Source: JACDAN01 sp963847235
Lineage (GTDB): Bacteria > Actinomycetota > Thermoleophilia > Gaiellales > Gaiellaceae
DNA length: 64,000 nucleotides
Assembly (NCBI GenBank): GCA_963847235.1
Contig: CAWJYU010000025.1
Coordinates: 26,123 to 90,122 of the forward strand
Direction: 5' to 3'
The notes under the pieces are model-generated. The model saw only the letters and a list, made by a program, of their open reading frames with translations, was not told where the DNA came from and made no database searches. Both the position numbers and the translations under genes were made by a program. Within the stretch, counting starts at the first letter, position 1; each line of letters starts with the position of its first letter. Shown here one piece after another: positions 1-9,362 of this stretch.

Positions 1-730
1 ATCCGCTCGGGAGCCCGTTCCCCTCGAGCCGCTCCCAGCTCTCGCCCCGGTCGTCGGACCGGTAGACGCCGCAGTGGTTCTGCTGCCAGAGGCGGTCCGG
101 CCGCTCGGGGTGGAGGAGCAGCTTGTGGACGCACTGGCCGACCTCCGGGAAGTTGTCCGGCTCCGGGAAGAAGTCGGCGGCGACGCCCTTGTTCGCGGGA
201 GACCACGACTCGCCGCCGTCGTCCGTGCGAAACGTTCCGGCGGCGGAGATCGCGATGTACATCCGGTTCGGGTCGGACGGGTCGAGCTGGATCGAGTGGC
301 AGCACATCCCGCCGGCGCCGGGCTCCCACCGCTCGCGCGTCGGGTGCTCGAGCACGCTCTGGACGGGCTCGAAGGACTCGCCGCCGTCGGCCGACCGGAA
401 GAGGACGCCCGGCGTGGCGCCGAGCCAGATCTCGTCGTCCTCCCGGCCGGGCTCGACGTGCCAGGTCTCCTCGAGCTTCAGCCCGGAGTCCTCGGGGAGG
501 CCGAGGCCTTCCGCCCGCTGCCACGTCTTCCCGTCGTCGTTCGACCGCTGGAAGGTGCCGCCGTAGACGAAATTGTTCGCCGCGACCTGGAGCGATCCGT
601 CGCGCCGGTCGCGGATCGCGTGGAAGACCGACCAGCCGGTGAGGAGCGGTCCCTCCAGCTCCCACGCGGTCCGGTCGTCGTTCCCGTGGAGGAGGAAGAG
701 GCCTTTGCGTGTTCCGCAGAGCAGGAGCAC
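1..730 (-). CDS. BNR/Asp-box repeat beta-propeller protein (3' end beyond window)
   Basis: The reading frame runs on the minus strand from a GTG at 730 and leaves the window after 243 codons. The protein carries four Asp-box motifs (S/T-x-D-x-G-x-T/S-W/F) near residues 63-70, 113-120, 169-176 and 225-232, spaced about 50-55 residues apart. This is the pattern of sialidase-like/VPS10/BNR beta-propellers. No signal peptide is visible, so a cytoplasmic location is likely. Members of this family in actinobacteria are usually annotated as exo-alpha-sialidase or WD40/YVTN/BNR-like without a proven substrate, and I claim no enzyme activity. The GTG lies exactly 6 nt after a minus-strand TAGGCT box, which supports this start and a leaderless mRNA. 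Confidence 0.72.
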   Translation of the reverse strand, partial: MLLLCGTRKGLFLLHGNDDRTAWELEGPLLTGWSVFHAIRDRRDGSLQVAANNFVYGGTFQRSNDDGKTWQRAEGLGLPEDSGLKLEETWHVEPGREDDEIWLGATPGVLFRSADGGESFEPVQSVLEHPTRERWEPGAGGMCCHSIQLDPSDPNRMYIAISAAGTFRTDDGGESWSPANKGVAADFFPEPDNFPEVGQCVHKLLLHPERPDRLWQQNHCGVYRSDDRGESWERLEGNGLPSG

Positions 731-752
731 CCGGCTAGCCTATGCAACCGCT
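731..752. promoter_or_regulatory. Divergent promoter with overlapping -10 boxes
   Basis: The 22-bp gap between the BNR gene and the PPOX gene holds CGGCTAGCCTA. Read forward it gives TAGCCT (736-741). Read on the minus strand it gives TAGGCT, followed by 6 nt and then the GTG at 730. On the plus side the GTG at 753 lies 11 nt beyond the box, so that transcript would have a leader of a few nt. Confidence 0.5.
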
Positions 753-1142
753 GTGGCCGGGTTGACCGAAGAGCAGAAGCGGCTCCTCAAGGGCAGGAAT
801 TTCGCGGTCGTCGGCACCGTCGGCGCGGACGGAGCTCCGCAGCTGACGACGAACTGGATCGACTGGGACGGCGAGCACGTCCTCGTCAACACGGCCGAGG
901 GGCGCGTGAAGCCCGCGAACATCCGACGGAATCCCGTTGTCAGCGTCTGTGTCTACAACCACGAGAACCCGTACCAGTCGCTGACCGTCACCGGGCCTGC
1001 CGAGCTGACGCACGAAGGCGCCGAGGAGCACATCAACGAGCTCTCGCATCGCTACTTCGGTCGCGACTACCACTACGTGCCGGGCGAGAGGCGGGTGATC
1101 GCCCGGATCAAGCCCGAGCGCGTCTTCGCCCGCGGGTTCTGA
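753..1142 (+). CDS. PPOX-class (probably F420-dependent) oxidoreductase
   Basis: A 129-residue split-barrel protein of the pyridoxamine-5'-phosphate-oxidase-like superfamily. The N-terminal strand pair (about 13-40, ending NWIDWDGEH) is followed by the sequence NIRRNPVVSVCVYNHENPYQ, then GxAEL, and by the C-terminal RYFGRDYHY and GERRVIARIKPERV. This layout matches the short F420-dependent PPOX proteins (TIGR03618-like) of actinobacteria, which reduce small substrates with F420H2 or bind flavin. The FbiC gene at 12-14 kb makes F420 use plausible. The GTG at 753 gives the usual length; a TTG at 762 is an alternative. The stop overlaps the possible CTG start of the next gene, so the two are probably co-transcribed. 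Confidence 0.75.
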   Translation: MAGLTEEQKRLLKGRNFAVVGTVGADGAPQLTTNWIDWDGEHVLVNTAEGRVKPANIRRNPVVSVCVYNHENPYQSLTVTGPAELTHEGAEEHINELSHRYFGRDYHYVPGERRVIARIKPERVFARGF

Positions 1143-1144
1143 CA

Positions 1145-2026
1145 TTGCTGCGGGAGGTCGGGCCGCGTGACGGCCTCCAGAACGAGCAGGAGGTCCTTCC
1201 GCCGGAGACGCGCGCCGAGCTGGTCGACCGGCTGGCCGCCGCCGGGCTGAGGCGGATCGAGGCGGCGAGCTTCGTCAACCCCGAGCGGGTGCCGCAGATG
1301 GCGGGCGCGGAGGAGGTCGTTGCGGCGCTGGATCGCCGGGACGGGGTCGTCTACTCGGGCCTCGCACTCAACGAGCGCGGCTACGACCGGCTCCGCGCCA
1401 CCGGGCTGGACGAGGTGTCGTTCGCGGTCGCCGCCACGGAGAGCTTCTCGGAGCGCAACGCGGGTGCGTCGGTCGAGGCCGCGCTGGCCGACGCCGAGCG
1501 CATCGTCGAGCGCGCCAAAGGGGACGGGCTTCGCGCCAGCGTGACGGTCTCGGTCGCCTTCGGCTGCCCGTTCGAGGGCGCCGTGGATCCGCAGCGCGTG
1601 CTGGCGATCGGGGAGCGGCTGGCGGCGACGCAGGCGGACGAGCTCGTCCTCGCGGACACGATCGGGGTCGCGACGCCGACGCAGGTCACGCGGCTCGTCG
1701 AGGCGTTCGTGGGGCTCGGCAAGCCCGTCGGCGGCCACTTCCACAACACGCGCAACACCGGCTATGTCAACGCGCACGCCGCGCTCGCGGCGGGCGCCAC
1801 CGCGCTCGACGCCTCGGTCGGCGGGCTCGGCGGCTGTCCCTTCGCGCCGAAGGCGACGGGCAACGTGGCGACGGAGGATCTTGCCTACCTGCTCGAGGGC
1901 GAGGGCATCGAGACCGGTGTCGACCTCGAGGCGCTGATCGGGATCTCCCAGTGGCTCGAGGAGCTGCTCGGGCGTCGGCTCGAGGGCTACCTGTACCGCG
2001 CGGGCCTGTTCAGATCACGGCTCTGA
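1145..2026 (+). CDS. HMG-CoA lyase-like (HMGL/DRE-TIM) enzyme
   Basis: A TIM-barrel lyase of the HMGL family: 3-hydroxy-3-methylglutaryl-CoA to acetoacetate plus acetyl-CoA, the last step of leucine breakdown. The N-terminus has the family signature EVGPRDGLQNE. The metal/His motif reads GHFHNTRNTG instead of the commoner HxHDTYG, and the C-terminal catalytic loop is GLGGCPFAPKATGNVATEDL with the active Cys. At about 293 aa it has normal length. I give the TTG at 1145, but an in-frame CTG at 1139 overlaps the PPOX stop as CTGA and would add two residues. The variant His motif occurs in bacterial HMGL homologues, so a related acyl-CoA lyase activity is possible. The 3' end overlaps the convergent cyclase gene by 17 bp. 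Confidence 0.82.
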   Translation: MLREVGPRDGLQNEQEVLPPETRAELVDRLAAAGLRRIEAASFVNPERVPQMAGAEEVVAALDRRDGVVYSGLALNERGYDRLRATGLDEVSFAVAATESFSERNAGASVEAALADAERIVERAKGDGLRASVTVSVAFGCPFEGAVDPQRVLAIGERLAATQADELVLADTIGVATPTQVTRLVEAFVGLGKPVGGHFHNTRNTGYVNAHAALAAGATALDASVGGLGGCPFAPKATGNVATEDLAYLLEGEGIETGVDLEALIGISQWLEELLGRRLEGYLYRAGLFRSRL

Positions 2027-2759
2027 CGAGCAGGAAGATCGCGGCAAGCGCGGCAAGGCTGAGGAACAGCGCAAGGAACCCGACCAGCACGAGCTTTCCG
2101 AGCTTCTCGGTCGAGTCGTCCGGCGAGCCCGGCTCGAAGCCCGCGAGGACCTGCTCGTGGACCCTGCGCTCGATCTCGGCGGCCAGCGCATCCGCGGAGC
2201 TCGCGGGCGCCGCCGTCTTGAGCGGCGGGAAGGCGTCCGGCTGGTCGGAGAGCGAGAGCTCGAAGATCCGCTCGTGCTGGATGTCCTTCAGATTGGCCTC
2301 GCCGAGATCGCGGACGGCGGTGCCGTCCGGGATGCTGTTGCCGACCAGCGCCCGTGTCGTTTCGGAGAGCAGGATCTGCCCGCCGTGACCCGCCGAGCAG
2401 ATGCGGGCGGCGCGGACCACGTCCATCCCGAGGTAGCCCTCCTCGCCGACCGTGGGCTCGCCGGTGTGGAGGCCCATCCGGACCTTGACGTCAACGCCGT
2501 CCGGCCAGCTGTGCACCGACAGCTCGCGCTGGGCGGCGACTGCGCCGGACACGGCGTCCCTTGCGCGCTCGAACGAGAAGAAGAATGCGTCTCCCTGCGT
2601 GTCGACCTCACGGCCGCCCGACTCGGTCAGCTGCTTGCGCAGGATCCGTCGATGCTCGCGGTGGACGTCCCCGTAGCGGTCCCCGAGCTGCTCGAGCAGC
2701 CGCGTCGATCCCTCGATGTCCGAGAAGAGAAAGGTGACCGTGCCGCCCGGAAGGGTCAA
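2010..2759 (-). CDS. Class III adenylate/guanylate cyclase with C-terminal membrane anchor
   Basis: A 249-aa protein whose residues about 8-170 form a class III nucleotidyl cyclase catalytic domain. The first metal-binding Asp lies in LFSDIEGSTRLLE, the second in EVDTQGDAFFFSF, and a later conserved segment reads GLHTGEPTVGEEGYLGMDVVR. A linker of about 55 residues leads to one hydrophobic helix at the extreme C-terminus (about 222-246), so the enzyme is probably tail-anchored with its active site in the cytoplasm. The start is a TTG at 2759 that overlaps the stop of a 41-codon ORF as TTGA, so its translation is likely coupled. Its 3' end overlaps HMGL. Whether it makes cAMP or cGMP cannot be read from the sequence. 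Confidence 0.85.
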   Translation of the reverse strand: MTLPGGTVTFLFSDIEGSTRLLEQLGDRYGDVHREHRRILRKQLTESGGREVDTQGDAFFFSFERARDAVSGAVAAQRELSVHSWPDGVDVKVRMGLHTGEPTVGEEGYLGMDVVRAARICSAGHGGQILLSETTRALVGNSIPDGTAVRDLGEANLKDIQHERIFELSLSDQPDAFPPLKTAAPASSADALAAEIERRVHEQVLAGFEPGSPDDSTEKLGKLVLVGFLALFLSLAALAAIFLLVRAVI

Positions 2760-2881
2760 TCCGGTGGAAGCAGGCCGAGGCTCTCCTCGGCGCTCAGGCC
2801 CGGGTCGTCGTCCTCGCGCGCGTCCTCGTCCGTCTCCGGTGCATCCTCCGGCTCGAGCAGGTCGTCGGGCGTCTCGGTCAC
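2756..2881 (-). CDS. Small acidic ORF (41 aa) upstream of cyclase
   Basis: A GTG at 2881 opens a 41-codon frame that ends at 2756. The peptide is very acidic (many Asp and Glu, ending LGLLPPD), with no hydrophobic or domain features, and I do not recognise it. Three things support its being translated. The GTG lies exactly 6 nt after a TAGGCT box. The frame has the codon bias of its neighbours. Its stop overlaps the TTG start of the cyclase as TTGA. It may encode a small partner of the cyclase or simply carry ribosomes into the cyclase frame. Confidence 0.5.
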   Translation of the reverse strand: MTETPDDLLEPEDAPETDEDAREDDDPGLSAEESLGLLPPD

Positions 2882-2898
2882 AGGGCTAGCCTAGACGG
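2882..2898. promoter_or_regulatory. Symmetric bidirectional promoter, leaderless on both sides
   Basis: A 17-bp gap holds GGGCTAGCCTA. Forward TAGCCT (2887-2892) is followed by exactly 6 nt and the ATG at 2899. On the minus strand TAGGCT (2893-2888) is followed by exactly 6 nt and the GTG at 2881. Both transcripts would therefore begin at their start codons. No clear -35 is seen in either direction. Confidence 0.6.
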
Positions 2899-4819
<1,921 letters not shown>

Positions 4820-4854
4820 CCATAGTTCTCGGTCTTGCGGGGAAGACTCCCGCC

Positions 4855-6555
4855 ATGGCGAAGGCACGCGAGGTCCTTGCGGCGACACTGGCGCTTCTCG
4901 CGCTCTCGGCGGCCTTCGCCTCAGCGGCGACCTCCGAGATCCAGCAGGCGCAGACCAAGCCGAACATCGTCGTGCTGATGACCGACGACCAGACGGTCGA
5001 GTCCATGCGGGTCATGACCAACGTGAACACCCTGCTCGGCGCGCGCGGGACGACGTTCACGAACAACTTCGCGTCGTACCCGCTCTGCTGCCCGTCGAGG
5101 GCGACGTACATCACCGGCCAGTACGGCCACAACCACACGATCATGGGGAATGCCGCGCCGAGCGGCGGCTACGAGAAGCTCGCGCCGACGCACTCGAACA
5201 CGCTTCCGGCGTGGCTGCGCGCGGCGGGCTACCACACCGTCCACGTCGGCAAGTACCTGAACGGTTACGGACGCGTGCGTCCGACGGAGGTCCCGGCGGG
5301 CTGGGCAGAGTGGTACGGCTCGACCGACCCGTCCACCTATCGGTTCTACAACTACACGCTGAACGAGAACGGCCGGCTCGTGACCTACGGAACGGGCGCG
5401 GCGAACTACCAAACCGACGTCTACGGGCGGAAGGCCGTCGACCTGATCCGCCGGCATGCGCCCTCGGCGCAGCCGTTCTTCCTCTCCGTTGCGTTCCTCG
5501 CGCCGCACAGCGGCGGGCCGCGGGAAGCCGGCGACCCGGCCAACCAGGCGACGCCGGTTCCGGCGCCGCGCCATAGGAATCGGTTTGCGTCGGAGGCGCT
5601 GCCTGCGCCGCCGTCGCTGAACGAGGCGGACGTGTCGGACAAGCCGTCGGGCATCCGCAACCGCGGTGTGATCGGGCCGGCGCGCCTCAACGCGATCCGC
5701 GAGAACTACCAGCAGCGGCTGGAGTCGCTGCTCGCCGTCGACGAGGCGATCCGCGACATCGTCGCCGCGCTCGAGGCGTCAGGCGAGTCGAACCGAACGC
5801 TCATCGTCTTCACCGCCGACAACGGGTTCTTCCACGGTGAGCATCGCGTCCCCGCAGGAAAGGTGCTCGTCTACGAGCCGTCCGTGCGCGTGCCGCTGAT
5901 CATCCGCGGCCCCGGCGTGCCTGCCGGCGCGCGCCGCTCGAACCTGGTCGCGAACATCGACCTCGCGCCGACGATCCTCGAGGCGGCAAAGGCCCGGCCC
6001 GGAAGGCGCCAGGACGGCCGCTCGCTGCTGCCGTTCGCGCGCGACGGGCTCCTGCGGTCGGGCAGGGACATCCTGCTCGAGACGCCGAGCTACAGCGCGA
6101 TCCGCACGCCGCGGTTCGAGTTCGTCCAGCACACGAACGGCGAGCAGGAGCTCTACGACCTGGCCCGCGATCCCCACCAGCTCCAGAGCCTGCACGCGGA
6201 TGGACGGTTCACCGCCGTGAAGACCGATCTCGCCGCGCGGCTCGGCCGCGCCCGCGCCTGTGCCGGCGACGCGTGCCGCCGCGGGCCTGTCCTCAGGCTC
6301 CAGGCGCGCTACCGCCGTGGGCAGGCAGGCTGCGTCCGCTCGACGGTCCGCCTTCGCGTCGGCGGCTCGGCCGCATCGCGGATCTCGACCGTGAGCTTCT
6401 ACCGCGGCCGGACGAGGATCAAGCGCGACTCGCGGGCGCCGTTCACGGCGTCGGTGTCCCCGCGGCGCCTCCGCACGAGGACGCTCGTCCGGGCGCTCGT
6501 GGGGCTCCGGGACTCGCGAAGCGCGACGCTGGATCGCCCGCTCCGGGCCTGTTAG
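4855..6555 (+). CDS. Secreted sulfatase (formylglycine type) with C-terminal extension
   Basis: A 566-aa protein. Residues 1-25 form a signal peptide (basic start, Ala/Leu core, ASAAT cleavage region). The alkaline-phosphatase/sulfatase fold follows: metal-binding DD in VLMTDDQ (about 44-45), and the formylglycine motif C78-C-P-S-R, in which Cys78 would be oxidised by a formylglycine-generating enzyme that is not in this window. VGKYLNGYG and the second metal site FTADNGFFHGEH come later. The last 90 or so residues (from about 470) are Arg/Cys-rich and Ig-like in character, perhaps for wall or glycan binding. The substrate is unknown; polysaccharide sulfate or a phosphonate/phosphodiester are possible. 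A strong hairpin begins in its stop codon. Confidence 0.85.
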   Translation: MAKAREVLAATLALLALSAAFASAATSEIQQAQTKPNIVVLMTDDQTVESMRVMTNVNTLLGARGTTFTNNFASYPLCCPSRATYITGQYGHNHTIMGNAAPSGGYEKLAPTHSNTLPAWLRAAGYHTVHVGKYLNGYGRVRPTEVPAGWAEWYGSTDPSTYRFYNYTLNENGRLVTYGTGAANYQTDVYGRKAVDLIRRHAPSAQPFFLSVAFLAPHSGGPREAGDPANQATPVPAPRHRNRFASEALPAPPSLNEADVSDKPSGIRNRGVIGPARLNAIRENYQQRLESLLAVDEAIRDIVAALEASGESNRTLIVFTADNGFFHGEHRVPAGKVLVYEPSVRVPLIIRGPGVPAGARRSNLVANIDLAPTILEAAKARPGRRQDGRSLLPFARDGLLRSGRDILLETPSYSAIRTPRFEFVQHTNGEQELYDLARDPHQLQSLHADGRFTAVKTDLAARLGRARACAGDACRRGPVLRLQARYRRGQAGCVRSTVRLRVGGSAASRISTVSFYRGRTRIKRDSRAPFTASVSPRRLRTRTLVRALVGLRDSRSATLDRPLRAC

Positions 6556-6586
6556 GGAGGGGTTGGCGTTTCGCCAATCCCTCCCT
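6554..6586 (+). terminator. Strong hairpin at end of sulfatase gene
   Basis: GGGAGGGGTTGGCG (6555-6568) pairs over its full length (one G-U) with the segment at 6572-6585 across a TTT loop. There is no T-run after it, so termination would depend on the stem alone or on Rho. Confidence 0.6.
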
Positions 6587-6593
6587 GAGAACC

Positions 6594-6620
6594 TTTCCAG
6601 AACGCTTACGAACCTCTAAC
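6594..6620. repeat. 27-bp motif, copy 2 (downstream of sulfatase)
   Basis: Second copy of the AACGCTTAC..CTAAC motif, just after the sulfatase terminator and about 230 bp ahead of the livG start. It could belong to the livG upstream region or be one end of a cassette carrying the sulfatase. Confidence 0.4.
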
Positions 6621-6852
6621 GGCGATTCGTCGTTTCAGTCTCTGAAGGCGGGCACAAGGGCCGGGGACGTGGGGGGTCTCACTGGCATCGCTAGCCGATG
6701 TCGCCGTCCTCGGCCTCGCTCGCCGCTCCGCACCGCCGCTCAAGTCCGGCAGTCACGATCGCCGATCTCTCTCCTCGGGAGCGGCGGTGCGGAGAAGTTC
6801 GGCAAGTGGAACCAGGACGGCTGACCTAGCGCCGCTTTACGATCCTCCGGCC
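6621..6852 (+). promoter_or_regulatory. livG upstream region with a 16-bp inverted repeat and a TACGAT box
   Basis: There is no convincing gene in this stretch. CTCCGCACCGCCGCTC (6726-6741) is perfectly complementary to 6779-6794, with a 37-nt loop, so a transcript crossing it would form a very stable stem-loop. TACGAT at 6838-6843 lies 9 nt ahead of the TTG chosen for livG and is the likely -10 for the first Liv operon. If transcription also starts upstream, the stem-loop would act as a leader structure or attenuator. Confidence 0.4.
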
Positions 6853-7596
6853 TTGGCGCTGCTGGAGGTCAGGAACGTCACCCGCCGGTTCGGCGGCATC
6901 GTTGCGCTCGACGACGTCTCCTTCGACGTCGAGGCCGGGCAGATCTCGGGCTTGATCGGCCCGAACGGGGCCGGCAAGACGACGGTCTTCAACGTGATCA
7001 CGCGGCTCTACCGCCCCGACGCCGGGGAGGTCGTCTTCGACGGCTCGAGCCTGCTGCGCACCAAGGTGCACAAGGTCGTGAGGCGCGGCGTCGCGCGCAC
7101 GTTCCAGAACGTCGAGCTTTTTCCCGGCATGTCCGTGCTGGACAACGTGCGGGTAGGGACCCACGCGCGGAGCGGCTGGTTCGCCGAGCGGCGGGGGCGG
7201 CGACGGGCGATCGAGGCCCTGGAGGAGGTCGGCGCGGCCGACGTCGCGAGCCGTCCCGCGGTCGGGCTTCCGTTCGGGACGCTGAAGCGCGTCGAGCTCG
7301 CTCGCGCCCTCGCCGCCGAGCCGCGGCTCCTGCTGCTGGACGAGCCGGCGGGCGGCCTCAATCACGAGGAGGTCGGCGCCCTCGGCGACCTGATCCGGCG
7401 AATCCGGAAGCAGCGCGACCTGACGATCCTCCTGGTCGAGCACCACATGAGCCTCGTCATGTCCGTCTCGGACCGGGTACAGGTGCTCGACTTCGGCAGG
7501 AAGATCGCGGAAGGCACGCCCGCCGAGGTGCAGCGGAACCCGGCCGTGATCGAGGCCTACCTGGGGGAGGTGCCGCCATCGCCCTCCTCGAGCTGA
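6853..7596 (+). CDS. livG: Branched-chain amino acid ABC transporter ATP-binding protein
   Basis: A 247-aa ABC ATPase of the LivG type. Walker A is GPNGAGKTT, followed by the LivG-typical RTFQNVELFPGMSVLDNVRVG. The signature motif is unusual: instead of LSxGQ it reads LPFGTLKRVELARAL. Walker B is LLLLDEPAGGLNHEE, the switch His lies in LLVEHHM, and the C-terminal end AYLGE is standard. With LivF it would power the LivHM channel for uptake of branched-chain or other amino acids. The TTG at 6853 sits just behind a TACGAT box. The 3' end overlaps the presumed start of livF. Confidence 0.88.
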   Translation: MALLEVRNVTRRFGGIVALDDVSFDVEAGQISGLIGPNGAGKTTVFNVITRLYRPDAGEVVFDGSSLLRTKVHKVVRRGVARTFQNVELFPGMSVLDNVRVGTHARSGWFAERRGRRRAIEALEEVGAADVASRPAVGLPFGTLKRVELARALAAEPRLLLLDEPAGGLNHEEVGALGDLIRRIRKQRDLTILLVEHHMSLVMSVSDRVQVLDFGRKIAEGTPAEVQRNPAVIEAYLGEVPPSPSSS

Positions 7597-8279
7597 AGGC
7601 CGTCGAGGCGAGGTACGGGCCCGTGCAGGCCTTGCACGGTGTCTCCCTGACCGTCGACGACGGGGAAATGGTCGCGGTCCTCGGCCCGAACGGCGCCGGC
7701 AAGACGACGACCCTCCGCGCCGTCTCCGGAACCGTCGCCCGTCGCGGAGAGATCCTCTACGACGGTCGTGGCCTGCCTCGATCGGCCGAGCGGACCGCGC
7801 GGCTGGGCATCGGCCACGTGCCGGAAGGGCGAGGCACCTTCTCCGAGCTGACGGTGCTCGAGAACCTCAGGCTCGGCGCCTACACGCGGCGCAACGGGCT
7901 CGGCGACGAGCTCGAGCGGGTGTTCGAGTTCTTCCCGTGGATGCGCCAGCGCCAAGACCAGCCGGCCGGGACGCTGAGCGGCGGGGAGCAGCAGATGCTC
8001 GCCCTGGCTCGCGCGCTGATGGGGCGCCCGCGGCTGCTGCTGATGGACGAGCCCTCGCTCGGGCTCGCGCCGATCGTCGTCCGTGAGATCTTCGGGATCG
8101 TCCGCCGGCTCAACGAGGAGGAGAAGCTGAGCGTGCTCGTCGTCGAGCAGAACGCGGCAGTCGCGCTCGAGTCGTCGAGCCGCGCGTACGTCCTCGAGTC
8201 CGGCCGGGTCGCCGTCGAGGGGGCGAGCGAGGAGCTCGCGCGCAACGAGGACGTCCGCCGCTCGTACCTGGGCTATTAA
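7578..8279 (+). CDS. livF: Branched-chain amino acid ABC transporter ATP-binding protein; apparent ATC start
   Basis: A LivF-type ATPase: Walker A GPNGAGKTTTLRAVSG, GHVPEGRGTFSELTVLENL, signature LSGGEQQMLALARAL, Walker B LLLMDEPSLGLAP, and VVEQN with the C-terminal SYLGY. Full family length requires the first strand IALLELKAVEARYG, which begins at an ATC codon at 7578. GGGGGAGG ends 7 nt before it, an ideal ribosome-binding site. No ATG, GTG or TTG is available in that frame until the GTG at 7623, which would remove the first strand. Either ATC is the real start or the base is an error for ATG. It overlaps livG by 19 bp. Confidence 0.85.
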   Translation: MALLELKAVEARYGPVQALHGVSLTVDDGEMVAVLGPNGAGKTTTLRAVSGTVARRGEILYDGRGLPRSAERTARLGIGHVPEGRGTFSELTVLENLRLGAYTRRNGLGDELERVFEFFPWMRQRQDQPAGTLSGGEQQMLALARALMGRPRLLLMDEPSLGLAPIVVREIFGIVRRLNEEEKLSVLVVEQNAAVALESSSRAYVLESGRVAVEGASEELARNEDVRRSYLGY

Positions 8280-8442
8280 GTGCCCCTCCAGGCGATACAC
8301 GCCGGCTCCTGGCCCGCGATCACGCGGCGCCAGAGCCCACCCTCCTCCTCACCAAGGCTGTCCAGCCTTGCCTCGTCGGAGTGCGGACTCTGGCTTGGTG
8401 CTCGCGACCCAGAAGCTCGACAGCATCACCTGAAGGGGCACT
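8279..8442. repeat. 164-bp hairpin-forming repeat, copy 1
   Basis: A unit of exactly 164 bp between livF and livH, about 90 percent identical by eye to 11803-11966. Its ends are imperfect inverted repeats (AGTGCCCCTCCAGG against CCTGAAGGGGCACT), and further nested complementary blocks exist inside (CCAGAG/CTCTGG; CAAGGCT/AGCCTTG), so the whole unit can fold into one long hairpin. The left end begins in the livF stop codon. The right end supplies AAGGGG just before the livH ATG. It resembles a MITE or a structured RNA. Confidence 0.7.
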
Positions 8443-8443
8443 A

Positions 8444-9358
8444 ATGCAGGAGCTCTTCCAACAGGTGGTGATCGGGCTCGCATCGGGGTCGATCTACGGG
8501 CTGCTCGCGCTCGCGCTGGTCCTGATCCATCGCGCGACGGGCGTCATCAACTTCGCGCAGGGCGAGATGGCGATGTTCTCGGCCTACATCGCCTGGCAGC
8601 TCGTGCAGTGGGACGTCCCGTACTGGGTCGCGTTCGCCTCGACCCTCGTGATCTCGTTCTTCGGCGGGCTGGCGATTCAGCGCGTGGTGATCCGGCCGGT
8701 CGAGAACGCGCCGATCTTGACCATCGTGATCGTGACCCTCGGGCTGCTGGTCATCTTCAACGGCCTGGCGACCTGGTTCTGGTCCGGCGAGGTGCGGACG
8801 TTCCCGCCGGACAAGCCGTTCCCGACGAGGACGTTCGACATCGGCGGCGTCGTGATCAACGTCCAGGACATCGGGATCATCCTGGTCACCCTCGGGCTGG
8901 TCGCCGCGCTCTGGGCGTTCTTCCGGTTCACGAAGATCGGCCTCGCCCTGCGCGCCGCGGCGCTGTACCCGGACTCGAGCCGGCTGGTCGGGATCCGGGT
9001 CGGCTGGATGCTCGGCGTGGGGTGGGGGCTCGCGGCCGCCCTCGGCGCCGTCAGCGGGATGTTCACCGCCGCGGCCTTCCCGCCCCTGGAGCCGGCGATG
9101 ATGCAGGCGGTCCTGATCTACGCCTTCGCGGCGGCGGTGCTCGGCGGGATCGACAACCCGCTCGGCGCGCTCGTCGGCGGCCTGACGCTCGGCGTCTTCC
9201 TCAACCTCGTGGGCACCTACTCGGACGACCTCCAGGATCTCGGCTTCCCGGTCAACCTCGAGGGCCTCCGCCTGCCGGTGGCGTTCGTCTTCATCCTCGG
9301 GCTCCTGCTCGTCCGGCCGCAGGGCCTCTTCGGGCGAGCGGCGGCGAGGCGCGTATGA
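8444..9358 (+). CDS. livH: Branched-chain amino acid ABC transporter permease LivH
   Basis: A 304-aa permease with about eight membrane segments. The N-terminal SIYGLLALALVLIHRATGVINFAQGEMAMF is the LivH hallmark, and the cytoplasmic loop FTKIGLALRAAALYPDSSRLVGI contacts the ATPases. The C-terminus reads LVRPQGLFG. It would form the membrane channel with LivM. The ATG at 8444 follows the end of the 164-bp repeat directly. The stop overlaps an ATG at 9355 that opens only a 28-codon frame running through the palindrome element between livH and livM; I do not call that frame a gene. Confidence 0.9.
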   Translation: MQELFQQVVIGLASGSIYGLLALALVLIHRATGVINFAQGEMAMFSAYIAWQLVQWDVPYWVAFASTLVISFFGGLAIQRVVIRPVENAPILTIVIVTLGLLVIFNGLATWFWSGEVRTFPPDKPFPTRTFDIGGVVINVQDIGIILVTLGLVAALWAFFRFTKIGLALRAAALYPDSSRLVGIRVGWMLGVGWGLAAALGAVSGMFTAAAFPPLEPAMMQAVLIYAFAAAVLGGIDNPLGALVGGLTLGVFLNLVGTYSDDLQDLGFPVNLEGLRLPVAFVFILGLLLVRPQGLFGRAAARRV

Positions 9359-9362
9359 GCCC

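Noticed and set aside
74..2026. A 650-codon plus-strand frame covering the BNR and lyase region
   Set aside because: Only its last part (from about 1145) has protein-like sequence (HMG-CoA lyase); the earlier part is Arg/Ala/Gly-rich shadow of the minus-strand BNR gene.
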